From the NCBI RefSeq assembly GCF_018613875.1, contig NZ_JAGGPJ010000008.1, forward strand, positions 1-64,000: 64,000 bases of DNA. Reading direction: 5' to 3'. The notes beneath the pieces are model-generated. The model had not been told where the DNA came from and ran no database searches. It was given only the letters and a program-made list of their open reading frames with translations. The DNA comes from Arthrobacter sp. ISL-28. Its GTDB lineage: Bacteria; Actinomycetota; Actinomycetes; Actinomycetales; Micrococcaceae. Positions 46,252 to 54,314 of this stretch are shown piece by piece. Each line of letters opens with the position of its first letter. Position 1 is the stretch's first letter. The position numbers and the translations under genes are program-made.

Positions 46252-46361
46252 CTGCGGGAGGGGTGACGGACAGGCGGCAGAAACTGCGGGAGGGTTGACG
46301 GACAGGCGGCAGAAACTGCGGGAGGGTCGCGGGAAAGGCGGCAGAAACTGCAGGAGGGTCG
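46252..46361. repeat. Second 32-bp-period intergenic repeat array
   Basis: Three full units start at 46252, 46284 and 46316, with a partial one at 46348, all in one orientation. Each opens with CTGCGGGAGGG-like sequence and ends in GGCAGAAA. The core GAAACTGCGGGAGGGT matches the 14727-15043 array core GAAACGTGAGGGAGCGT apart from one gap and two changes, and the period is the same. It fills the gap between the truncated nucleotidase gene and the convergent FAD-enzyme gene. Confidence 0.93.
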
Positions 46362-46363
46362 AA

Positions 46364-48346
46364 TCAGAGACCCAGGACGGCGCGGGCAATCTCATCAGCA
46401 TCCCGCAGGGTGCGCTGCCCGCTTGCGTAGACCGGGCCTGCCTTCTGCACGGCTTCGGCGGCAATCGCCGTCCCCCACTGGGTGGCCGAGAGCTGAAGCC
46501 CCAGCACGAAGAGCCGCTCGGCAGTCACTCCGTTGGCCGCCACCGGCCGGTACGGGTGCGGGCTGACGTCCAGCCCCGAGGACTGCACTGGGGTTCCTTC
46601 CACCGACATCATCATCCGCGGCCGTACCAGCCCGTCGGCGAGGAGCTGCTCCATCAGCGGTGACGCGCTGATGGTCACCCGGTTGGCCGGAGCAAGCGCC
46701 TCGACGAGGGTGCGGGCCTTCGCGGGAGCGTCGTCCACCCACGGCGAGGCGGCGGTAAAAAACCCGGACTTTCGGTCGAGCCCGAACTTGGGATCCGGCC
46801 CGACGAAACTGACCACGCCGGCGCGGGCCAGCGCCGCCAACTGCTCGGCCCGGAGCGCAGGCGGACCGCTGGCGAGGCCCTCCACGAACGACTCAAACCA
46901 CCCGCGCAGCCCGGCGACCCACGATTCGTCGGTGATGCCGCCGTCGGCCACCGCTGTTTTCAGCAAGGCACGGCCGTGGTGCAGAGCGCCGATGGCCATC
47001 TTGACGGGGTCGTCCTCGCCAAGGGCTGAACGGCGGGCATCATCCAGGAGATAGTCAACGACGGCGGCGTCCAGTTCAGCACGGGTGTTGAATGACCGTC
47101 CCGACAGCGGCGCCGCGAGGCGCAGCAGGTCCAGCCTGCTGTCCGGCCGGACATGGGCTTCAATGGTGGCCTTGGCCGTCTCTTCCCAGTTGGCGGTGGT
47201 GTGGGCGTGCGGGTGCAGCGCCTCATCCAGTTCCTTGAGAAACTTTCCCGGATCCCTCACGGCACCGGGCTCGGCGCGCATCAGCGTGGAGTAGTAGGCC
47301 CACAGGGCGTCACGGTGCAGGAGGGGCCACAGGTCGTGGTCGAAGGCCGGAACGATGCCGGCCGAGGTAAAGCGCCGCAGGGCCGCCTCGGTGAAATACC
47401 GCAGCTTCACCGAGGCCGGGTAATAGCCTTCAAGCGTGGCCTTGGAGCGGTACGGCGTGCCGCGCCGGGACGCCGCGATGATCAACGGTTCCTGGCCCGA
47501 TGGGCGATATTCAAGCCTGTCCCCCGCGTCCACGAACTTGCCGCCCCGTCCCTCCGTGAGCTGGCCCATCACGTCGAAGAAGTTCAAGCCCATCCCGCGG
47601 ACAAGCACCGGTTCCTGCGCCGGAACGGCCGTCCAGTCGACGTCGGCAGGAATGGCCGGTGGAAAGTAGCGGAGCCCAAACTGGGTGGCAGCTGCCTGCA
47701 GTTGCCGCTGCTCCGGGCTGAGCCGGGAGTCCAGGTGGCCCAGCGCGAACACCACGGAGTCTGCGGTGAGCGTCGCGCTGCCGGCCAGTTCGACGTCGAA
47801 CGTTCCGTCCGGTGAGGGGCGCACGGCGGTGGCCGACGTTTCGTGGAAGTCCACTGTGACGCCGTTGGGCAGGACGGCAAGCAGGTCTTCAAGGGTGGAG
47901 CGGAGGTACCGCCCGTACAAGGGGCGGCTGGGGAAGTCGCCGGGCTCGAGGACCGCTAGTTCCGCGCGCTCGTCGTCAGTCAGGACAGGGAGGGGATCGT
48001 GCTGCTGGCGGGTCCGCCAGCGATCGAACGTTGTGCCGGCCAGCGGGGCGGCAAGCCGGGGGTCCTCAGGGATGAGTGTGGGGTAAAACGACTGGGTGTT
48101 CATCAGGTACAGCCGCGACTGCCCGGGCTGCCACACGTGGCCCGGACCCGCCGGATAAGGATCGATGACATCGATGTGCAGGCGGGTCTTCGGGTTGGCC
48201 GGGCCAGAACCGGACGAAGCAGTTCCGGACGAAGCAGTTCCGGACGGGGTGACGGCGGCCCAGTTGGCGAGCAGCCGCTCCAGCACGCTGGTACCCCTCG
48301 GACCGGCGCCTATCAGTGCCGTCCGGATGCTTTGCGATGTGACCAC
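46364..48346 (-). CDS. FAD/NAD(P)-binding protein (NAD_binding_9 type)
   Basis: A 660-residue flavoprotein-like protein. A dinucleotide-binding motif ALIGAGPRGTSVLERLL opens the chain near residue 10; the pattern of IDVIDPYPAGPGHVWQPGQS and FALGHLDS fits the FAD-NAD(P)-binding family whose members include ornithine-hydroxylase relatives. No specific substrate can be named. The frame is open far upstream through the divergent peptidase gene, but similarity begins at the GTG at 48346. It is divergent from the S9 peptidase with a 60-bp gap. Confidence 0.85.
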   Translation of the reverse strand: MVTSQSIRTALIGAGPRGTSVLERLLANWAAVTPSGTASSGTASSGSGPANPKTRLHIDVIDPYPAGPGHVWQPGQSRLYLMNTQSFYPTLIPEDPRLAAPLAGTTFDRWRTRQQHDPLPVLTDDERAELAVLEPGDFPSRPLYGRYLRSTLEDLLAVLPNGVTVDFHETSATAVRPSPDGTFDVELAGSATLTADSVVFALGHLDSRLSPEQRQLQAAATQFGLRYFPPAIPADVDWTAVPAQEPVLVRGMGLNFFDVMGQLTEGRGGKFVDAGDRLEYRPSGQEPLIIAASRRGTPYRSKATLEGYYPASVKLRYFTEAALRRFTSAGIVPAFDHDLWPLLHRDALWAYYSTLMRAEPGAVRDPGKFLKELDEALHPHAHTTANWEETAKATIEAHVRPDSRLDLLRLAAPLSGRSFNTRAELDAAVVDYLLDDARRSALGEDDPVKMAIGALHHGRALLKTAVADGGITDESWVAGLRGWFESFVEGLASGPPALRAEQLAALARAGVVSFVGPDPKFGLDRKSGFFTAASPWVDDAPAKARTLVEALAPANRVTISASPLMEQLLADGLVRPRMMMSVEGTPVQSSGLDVSPHPYRPVAANGVTAERLFVLGLQLSATQWGTAIAAEAVQKAGPVYASGQRTLRDADEIARAVLGL

Positions 48347-48406
48347 GGCATCCAGAGTATCGGCATGTGACTTGCTAGCTGAGCCGGGATGTTGTTTGGA
48401 TGAAGC

Positions 48407-50755
48407 ATGACCACCACCGCAGCCGATGCTGCATTCGCCTCCGGCGCCGTTCTCCCTGCAACCGCGCCCGAGCCCACCGACGAAAACATCTGGCTGGAGG
48501 ACATCTACGGCGAGGAACAGCTGGCCTGGGTCCGTGAGCAGAACGCCCGGACGGAGGACCTGCTGGAGGACGCGGACTACGCCCGCCTCGAGGGGGAGAT
48601 CCTCGAGGTGCTGGACTCCACGGACAAGATCGCCATGGTGACCAAGCGCGGCGCCTGGTACTACAACTTCTGGAAGGACCGGCAGAACCCGAAGGGCCTG
48701 TGGCGCCGGACCACGTGGGAGAGCTACTGCAGCGATGCTCCGGAATGGGACGTGCTGCTGGATGTGGACGCCCTTGCCGCGGCGGAGGGGGAGGAATGGG
48801 TCTTCCACGGGGCGAACTTCCTCCGGCCGGAACCCGGCCAGCCCTACCGGCTGGCCCTGCTGGCCCTCTCCCCCGACGGCGGCGACGCCAACCGTTACCG
48901 CGAGTTCGACGTCGAGACCCGCCGTTTCGTTGACCCCGTCACAGGGGGCTTTGACCTTCCGACGGCGAAGGGCAACGTGTCGTGGCTGGATGCGGACACG
49001 CTGCTGGTTGCCAGTACGGCGGAGGAGCTGCCTCAGACCGCGTCCTCCTACGCACGCACGGCGGTGCGGCTGCACCGGGGCCAGTCCCTGGCCGACGCGC
49101 CCCGGATCTTCGAGATCCCCAAGGACCACATGATGGCGATCGTGGCCCACGACTCCACTCCTGGATTCGAGCGGACACTCGCCGTTGACTGGATCGACTT
49201 CTTCAACCGGACAACGTCGGTGCTGCAGGACGGGACGTGGACGTCCATCGACGTACCCACGGACGTCAACCTCAGCGCACACCGGGAATGGCTGCTCTTC
49301 CGGCCCCAGGGCGAGTGGACCGTGGACGGAACGAGCTACCCGGCCGGTTCGCTGCTCGCGGCGGACTTTGACCGCTTCACTAATGGCGAGCGCGGGCTGA
49401 CCGTCCTCTTTACGCCGGATGCCCACACCTCTCTGCAGTCGTGGAGCTGGACGCGGACCTTCCTGCTGCTGAATCTGCTGTGTGATGTTTCGTCGGAAAT
49501 CCGGGTGCTGGATCCTTCGCAGCCCGCCTTAAATATCGGGGCAGGGACCGGACTTGGCACCGGGGCGTGGGCGTCCTCCCAGCTGGATGCCTGCCCGCCC
49601 CTCCACGACGTCAACGCTTTCGCCGTGGACGACGAGGACGAAGCCGAAGGCGGCTCTGATGGCGACCACCGCTCTCCCGGCAGCCCCAAGGGAGCCGGTG
49701 ACGATTTCTGGCTCGTCGCCACCGGCTTCACCACCCCCACAACCCTGATGCGCGGAACGCTCACCCGCGAAAACCCGACCCGTGTACGCCAAGTGACCGG
49801 AAGCGGCACCGACACCGGCAGCGGCAACGTGGAAGAAAGCCGGGACGCAGGCGTGGTGAGCAGTCATGCGGTCATCAAGCGGTCGCCGTCGTTCTTCAAC
49901 GATAACGGCTATGAGGTGCAGCAGCACTTTGCGGTGTCCGAGGACGGCACCCGCGTGCCCTACTTCCAGATCGCGGCGCGCAACCTCGTGCTCGACGGCC
50001 AGAACCCCACCCAGCTGTCAGGGTATGGCGGCTTCGAGGTCTCCCGTACCCCTGCCTACAGCGGCGCGGTGGGCCGGGCCTGGCTTGAGCGGCGCACGGC
50101 GGAATCGGCCGGCATCGACGGAGCTGGACCGCACAGCCGCGGCGGCGTGTACGTCGTGGCCAATATCCGCGGCGGCGGAGAATACGGCCCGTCCTGGCAC
50201 AGGGCGGCCCTGCAGGATAAGCGGCACCGCGCCTATGAGGACTTCGCCGCGGTCGCCAAGGACCTCATCTCCCGCGGTGTGACGAGCCGGGAGCGCCTCG
50301 GCTGCGTGGGCGGCTCCAACGGCGGACTCCTCGTGGGCAACATGCTGACGCGGTACCCCGAGCTCTTCGGCGCGGTCTCCTGCGGCGTGCCCCTGCTGGA
50401 CATGCGCCGGTACACCAGGCTCTCCGCCGGCCATTCGTGGATCGCCGAATATGGAGACCCGGACGTCCCCGAGCACTGGGAATTCATCAGAACCTTCTCG
50501 CCGTACCATCTGCTGAAGGATGAGGTGGACTACCCGGAAACCTTCATCTGGACCGCAACGTCGGACGACAGGGTGGGCCCCGTGCAGGCACGTAAGATGG
50601 CCGCGCGCATGCAGGCCATGGGCATCCCCAACGTCTGGTTCCACGAGGCCCTCGAAGGCGGGCACGCGGGAGCCTCTGACAACAGGCAGTCTGCTGCACT
50701 GCAGAGCCGCAGCCAGCACTTTCTCTGGACGTCGCTGGCGGGCGGGGCTGACTGA
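48407..50755 (+). CDS. S9 family prolyl oligopeptidase
   Basis: A cytosolic serine peptidase of 782 residues. Residues about 75-480 form the beta-propeller that screens substrates. The C-terminal alpha/beta hydrolase domain holds Ser637 in GCVGGSNGGL, Asp720/721 in TSDDRVGP and His753 in EGGHAGASD. NIRGGGEYGPSWH is the typical loop before the active site. It degrades short proline-containing peptides. An insertion rich in Gly/Ser/Asp (about 375-490) sits within the propeller. ATG start, no signal peptide. Confidence 0.93.
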   Translation: MTTTAADAAFASGAVLPATAPEPTDENIWLEDIYGEEQLAWVREQNARTEDLLEDADYARLEGEILEVLDSTDKIAMVTKRGAWYYNFWKDRQNPKGLWRRTTWESYCSDAPEWDVLLDVDALAAAEGEEWVFHGANFLRPEPGQPYRLALLALSPDGGDANRYREFDVETRRFVDPVTGGFDLPTAKGNVSWLDADTLLVASTAEELPQTASSYARTAVRLHRGQSLADAPRIFEIPKDHMMAIVAHDSTPGFERTLAVDWIDFFNRTTSVLQDGTWTSIDVPTDVNLSAHREWLLFRPQGEWTVDGTSYPAGSLLAADFDRFTNGERGLTVLFTPDAHTSLQSWSWTRTFLLLNLLCDVSSEIRVLDPSQPALNIGAGTGLGTGAWASSQLDACPPLHDVNAFAVDDEDEAEGGSDGDHRSPGSPKGAGDDFWLVATGFTTPTTLMRGTLTRENPTRVRQVTGSGTDTGSGNVEESRDAGVVSSHAVIKRSPSFFNDNGYEVQQHFAVSEDGTRVPYFQIAARNLVLDGQNPTQLSGYGGFEVSRTPAYSGAVGRAWLERRTAESAGIDGAGPHSRGGVYVVANIRGGGEYGPSWHRAALQDKRHRAYEDFAAVAKDLISRGVTSRERLGCVGGSNGGLLVGNMLTRYPELFGAVSCGVPLLDMRRYTRLSAGHSWIAEYGDPDVPEHWEFIRTFSPYHLLKDEVDYPETFIWTATSDDRVGPVQARKMAARMQAMGIPNVWFHEALEGGHAGASDNRQSAALQSRSQHFLWTSLAGGAD

Positions 50756-50841
50756 CCCGGGGCTGGCCTGAGGCTGGGCTGTCCCGGAATGGCATGGGGG
50801 GCGCCGGACGGGGCATGCCCGGGCGCCGGCCTGACCTCGTT

Positions 50842-50871
50842 TTGCACTGAATGGCCCGTTCTGCGTATCCT
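50842..50871 (+). promoter_or_regulatory. Probable promoter of tRNA-Ser(GCU)
   Basis: TTGCAC (50842-50847) and TATCCT (50866-50871) are 18 bases apart and 22 bases before the tRNA. Confidence 0.5.
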
Positions 50872-50893
50872 TGGTGGGCTAGGAATAGCAATT

Positions 50894-50981
50894 GGAGACG
50901 TGCCAGAGCGGCCGAATGGGCTTCACTGCTAATGAAGTGTGGGGCACAACTCCACCGGGGGTTCAAATCCCCCCGTCTCCG
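50894..50981 (+). tRNA. tRNA-Ser (anticodon GCU)
   Basis: Class II tRNA: acceptor GGAGACG/CGTCTCC, anticodon stem CTTCA/TGAAG with loop CTGCTAA (anticodon GCT, reading AGC/AGT), a long variable arm and T-loop TTCAAAT. CCA is not encoded. A terminator follows directly. Confidence 0.96.
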
Positions 50982-50986
50982 CTTTT

Positions 50987-51014
50987 GGCCCCGGTCCTTG
51001 GACCGGGGCCTTTT
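50987..51014 (+). terminator. Terminator after tRNA-Ser(GCU)
   Basis: GGCCCCGGTCC (50987-50997) pairs perfectly with 51000-51010 and is followed by TTTT. Confidence 0.92.
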
Positions 51015-51144
51015 GCGTGTCTGTGGTCCTTTGAGGCAAGGGTTGTGCCGACCCGGGTTGTGCCTTCCCGGGATTTGTGTGGGCATTCCGTCCGGGAAGC
51101 GGACTCATCGCGCAGCCTGCCCTCCCCAGTGGCAGGATAATCGC

Positions 51145-52773
51145 ATGACTGGCAACGAGGCATACGACTCCATAGTCGTAGGCGGCGGACACAACGGCCT
51201 GGCGGCGGCGGCCTACTTGGCGCAGGCAGGCCACCGCGTGCTGGTGCTGGAAAAACTCCATCACACCGGCGGTGCCGCCGTTTCAGCCCAGGCCTTCGAG
51301 GGCGTCGGGGCCCGCCTGTCACGGTACTCGTATCTGGTCAGCCTCCTGCCCCAGCAGGTCATCGACGACCTCGGGCTCCGGATCCGGCTGGCCCGCCGTC
51401 GTTATTCCTCCTACACACCGGACCCGTCACACCCGGGGCGTGGCCTCCTGATCGACAACGGCGACGGTGCGTCCACCGCAGCCTCATTCGCCGCCATCGG
51501 CGCCCCCATGGGTGAAGCGGAAGCTTTCGGCAGGTTCTATGCCAGCTGCCGCAAGCTCACCGAAGCGCTGTGGCCCACCATGATCTCCCCGTTACCGACG
51601 AGATCGGAGGCACGGCGGCTGGCGGCGGCCGCCGGGGCGTCAGAGGCGTGGGACGCCGTGATGGAGCGGCCAATTGGCGAAGCCATTGCCGGCGCCCTGC
51701 AGCATGACCTGGTGCGCGGCGTGGTGCTGACCGATGCGCTGATCGGCACGTTCGCGGAGGCGGGCGGGGAAGACTTGCAGCAGAACATCTGCTTCCTGTA
51801 CCACCTGCTCGGCGGGGGCACTGGCAACTGGGACGTGCCGATCGGCGGCATGGGGACAGTATCGGGAGAACTGGAGCGTGCCGCCCGCGATGCAGGCGCC
51901 GCCCTCCTCACCGGCGCGGAAGTGACGGCGATCGACCCTGCCGGATGCGTGAGTTACCGCCACGCGGGCGCAGACCATGCGGCGACGGCAAGCTGGGTGC
52001 TCGCCAACGTTGCCCCGGCCGTGCTGGAACGGCTGCGGGCGCCGTCCGTCGGTTCGGGCACCGGACCGTCAAATCCGAACCACCTCCGCGAAGGTGCGCA
52101 GGTCAAGGTGAACCTGCTGCTCACGAGACTGCCGCGCCTCCTGGATAAGGCCGTTAGCCCGGAGTCCGCATTCGGCGGGACGTTCCATATCAATGAGACG
52201 TGGAACCAGTTGGACCAGGCCTATCGGACAGCAGAATCCGGATTCATCCCCGAGCCTCTGCCCTGCGAGATCTACTGCCACTCCCTGACGGATCCCAGTA
52301 TCTTATCGCCGCAGCTCCAGGCCGCAGGAGCGCACACACTGACGGTTTTCGGCCTGCACGTCCCGAACCGCCTCATCACAGAGGAGAACAACGACGACCG
52401 GCGTGCTGAGCTCCAAGCGGCCGTGCTGAGGTCCCTGAATTCGGTCCTCGCCGAGCCCATCGAACCGCTCATCATGACGGCACCGGACGGCAGCCGCTGT
52501 ATCGAAACCAAGACAACGTTGGACATCCAGCGGGCCGTCGGCATGCCCCGCGGCAATATCTTCCACGGCGGCCTCGACTGGCCGTTCGTCGAGGACGGGA
52601 CGCCCTTGGACAGCGCTGCCCTCCGCTGGGGCGTAGCCACCCGAGACGAACGCATTCTGCTGTGCGGCTCCGGTGCGCGCCGTGGCGGAGCCGTCAGCGC
52701 CATTGGAGGACACAATGCCGCCATGGCGGTGCTGGAACTGGCACGGGACGCAGAACTGGCACGGGACGCATGA
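51145..52773 (+). CDS. Phytoene desaturase-like FAD oxidoreductase
   Basis: A 542-residue flavin amine oxidase-fold enzyme of the phytoene dehydrogenase/PYROXD2 group. The FAD motif IVVGGGHNGLAAAAYLAQAG is near residue 9, and the C-terminal FAD-contact segment is LLCGSGARRGGAVSAIGGHN. No carotenoid genes adjoin it, so a carotenoid role is not supported. The ATG at 51145 follows AGGA; a longer open frame runs back through the tRNA and is not real. The last 12 residues are a duplicated ELARDA from an 18-bp repeat. The stop overlaps the MFS gene start (ATGA). Confidence 0.88.
   Translation: MTGNEAYDSIVVGGGHNGLAAAAYLAQAGHRVLVLEKLHHTGGAAVSAQAFEGVGARLSRYSYLVSLLPQQVIDDLGLRIRLARRRYSSYTPDPSHPGRGLLIDNGDGASTAASFAAIGAPMGEAEAFGRFYASCRKLTEALWPTMISPLPTRSEARRLAAAAGASEAWDAVMERPIGEAIAGALQHDLVRGVVLTDALIGTFAEAGGEDLQQNICFLYHLLGGGTGNWDVPIGGMGTVSGELERAARDAGAALLTGAEVTAIDPAGCVSYRHAGADHAATASWVLANVAPAVLERLRAPSVGSGTGPSNPNHLREGAQVKVNLLLTRLPRLLDKAVSPESAFGGTFHINETWNQLDQAYRTAESGFIPEPLPCEIYCHSLTDPSILSPQLQAAGAHTLTVFGLHVPNRLITEENNDDRRAELQAAVLRSLNSVLAEPIEPLIMTAPDGSRCIETKTTLDIQRAVGMPRGNIFHGGLDWPFVEDGTPLDSAALRWGVATRDERILLCGSGARRGGAVSAIGGHNAAMAVLELARDAELARDA
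52735..52770. repeat. 18-bp tandem duplication at a gene junction
   Basis: Two identical 18-bp units (52735-52752 and 52753-52770) encode ELARDA twice at the end of the oxidoreductase. The last base of the second unit is the A of the overlapping MFS start codon. Confidence 0.95.
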
Positions 52774-54314
52774 GCCGAGCGACCAACGACCCAGGGCGGG
52801 AGGTACCGAAAGGCAACCCCATAGGCGGCTCTCCACCGCCCCGTCAGGCCCCTGCGGCCCATCCGTGGAACCCCCGGCTGGCACTGCTCGTGGCCGCGAC
52901 CTTCTTCATGGAGTTCCTGGACGGGACGGTGCTGACAACAGCCATCCCCAGCATTGCCGCAGACTTCGGCGTGGGGGCCGCGGCGGTCAACATCACCATG
53001 ACCGCCTACCTGATGACGGTAGCCATGGGTATCCCGCTCAGCGGCTGGCTCGCCGAACGGGTCGGAGCACGCCGCATCTTTTGCCTCGCCATTGCACTGT
53101 TTACAGCGGCTTCCCTGCTCTGCGCCGTGAGCCAGGACCTGACGATGCTGACCTTGAGCCGCATCCTGCAGGGTGCCGGCGGCGCCATGATGGTTCCCGT
53201 TGGCACGCTCGTGGTGCTCCGCGGGACGCCCAAATCGGAGCTGCTGCGGGCCACGGCCTACCTCGTGTGGCCCGGCTTGCTGGCCCCGGTGCTCGCCCCG
53301 ATGATTGGCGGGGCGTTGGCGACGTACCTGTCCTGGCACTGGATTTTCCTGGTCAACCTGCCCCTTGGTGCCGCGGCCTTCCTGGCCGCCCTCCGCCTCG
53401 TGCCGCGGGTGTCGGGTGACCGGGAGCGCCGGCTCGACTGGCTGGGGCTAGTCCTCACCACCCTCAGTGTAGGCGCCCTGGTGGTGGGCCTGGAGCTGGC
53501 CACCGTCCACCCGGAGGGTCCCTGGACCATGCTGAGCGTAACGGCCGGAGCGGCAGCCCTGGCTGCAGCAGTCCTGTGGATGCTCCGGGCAGCCAATCCG
53601 CTGTTCGATCTGACCGTCTTTTCCACGCGGACGTTCCGGGCGACCAACACCGGCGGCTTCATCTACCGGCTGACGATCAGCGCCGTGCCCTTCCTCCTCC
53701 CGCTGATGTTCCAGGAGGGCTTCGGCTGGAGTCCCCTGCATGCAGGCATCATGGTGGCGGGGGTGTTCATCGGGAACATCGGCATCAAGCCTGCGACCAC
53801 GCCGCTGATCAGGCGCTTCGGGTTCAAGCCTGTCCTCGTCTTCGCCTCCCTGGCCTCGGCAGTGACCTTCGTGCTGTGCGCCCTGCTCACTCCGGAAACG
53901 CCCGAGCCGCTGATCTTTGCGCTCCTCGCCTGCAGCGGAGCGTTCCGCTCGATCGGGTTCTCCGCCTACGCCTCCGTCCAGTACGCGGACATCGTGCCTG
54001 GACAGCTGGCCTCGGCGAACGCCGTCTCGGCCACCCTCGTCCAGCTCGCCACCGGAGCGGGGATCGCCGTGGGCGCCCTCCTCCTCCGCATGTTCGACTC
54101 GGCCCCGCTGCTGGGCACCGGGTTAGGCGGCTTGCTCGGCGCCGGACCGGACGGGGACGGCGTGGCCGCCTACCGCGGCGCCTTCCTCGCCATCGCCCTG
54201 CTGATGCTCCTCAGCACAGCCGACAGCCTGACGCTGCACCGGCATGCCGGCGCCGAGGTCAGCCGGCCTGGGCGAGCGCCAGCGGCAGAACGGCCCCGGC
54301 GCCGGCCCGCCTGA
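52770..54314 (+). CDS. MFS drug-type transporter (DHA2 family)
   Basis: A membrane antiporter of 514 residues, probably 14 helices, of the EmrB/QacA group. MEFLDGTVLTTAIPSIAADF (about 44-63) is the DHA2 helix-1 motif, GWLAERVGARR the motif A loop and VLAPMIGGALATYLSW motif C, typical of exporters. A Pro-rich cytoplasmic N-terminus precedes helix 1. Substrate unknown. It is translationally coupled to the flavin oxidoreductase gene. Its 3' end overlaps the convergent recQ gene by 56 bases. Confidence 0.9.
   Translation: MSRATNDPGREVPKGNPIGGSPPPRQAPAAHPWNPRLALLVAATFFMEFLDGTVLTTAIPSIAADFGVGAAAVNITMTAYLMTVAMGIPLSGWLAERVGARRIFCLAIALFTAASLLCAVSQDLTMLTLSRILQGAGGAMMVPVGTLVVLRGTPKSELLRATAYLVWPGLLAPVLAPMIGGALATYLSWHWIFLVNLPLGAAAFLAALRLVPRVSGDRERRLDWLGLVLTTLSVGALVVGLELATVHPEGPWTMLSVTAGAAALAAAVLWMLRAANPLFDLTVFSTRTFRATNTGGFIYRLTISAVPFLLPLMFQEGFGWSPLHAGIMVAGVFIGNIGIKPATTPLIRRFGFKPVLVFASLASAVTFVLCALLTPETPEPLIFALLACSGAFRSIGFSAYASVQYADIVPGQLASANAVSATLVQLATGAGIAVGALLLRMFDSAPLLGTGLGGLLGAGPDGDGVAAYRGAFLAIALLMLLSTADSLTLHRHAGAEVSRPGRAPAAERPRRRPA

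Noticed and set aside
48347..49426. N-terminal extension of the FAD protein to 1020 residues
   Set aside because: The added part is antisense to the S9 peptidase; FAD-family similarity starts at the GTG at 48346.
51145..52773. Carotenoid biosynthesis gene
   Set aside because: The fold fits, but no crt genes adjoin and the sequence is closer to the broad PYROXD2-like group.
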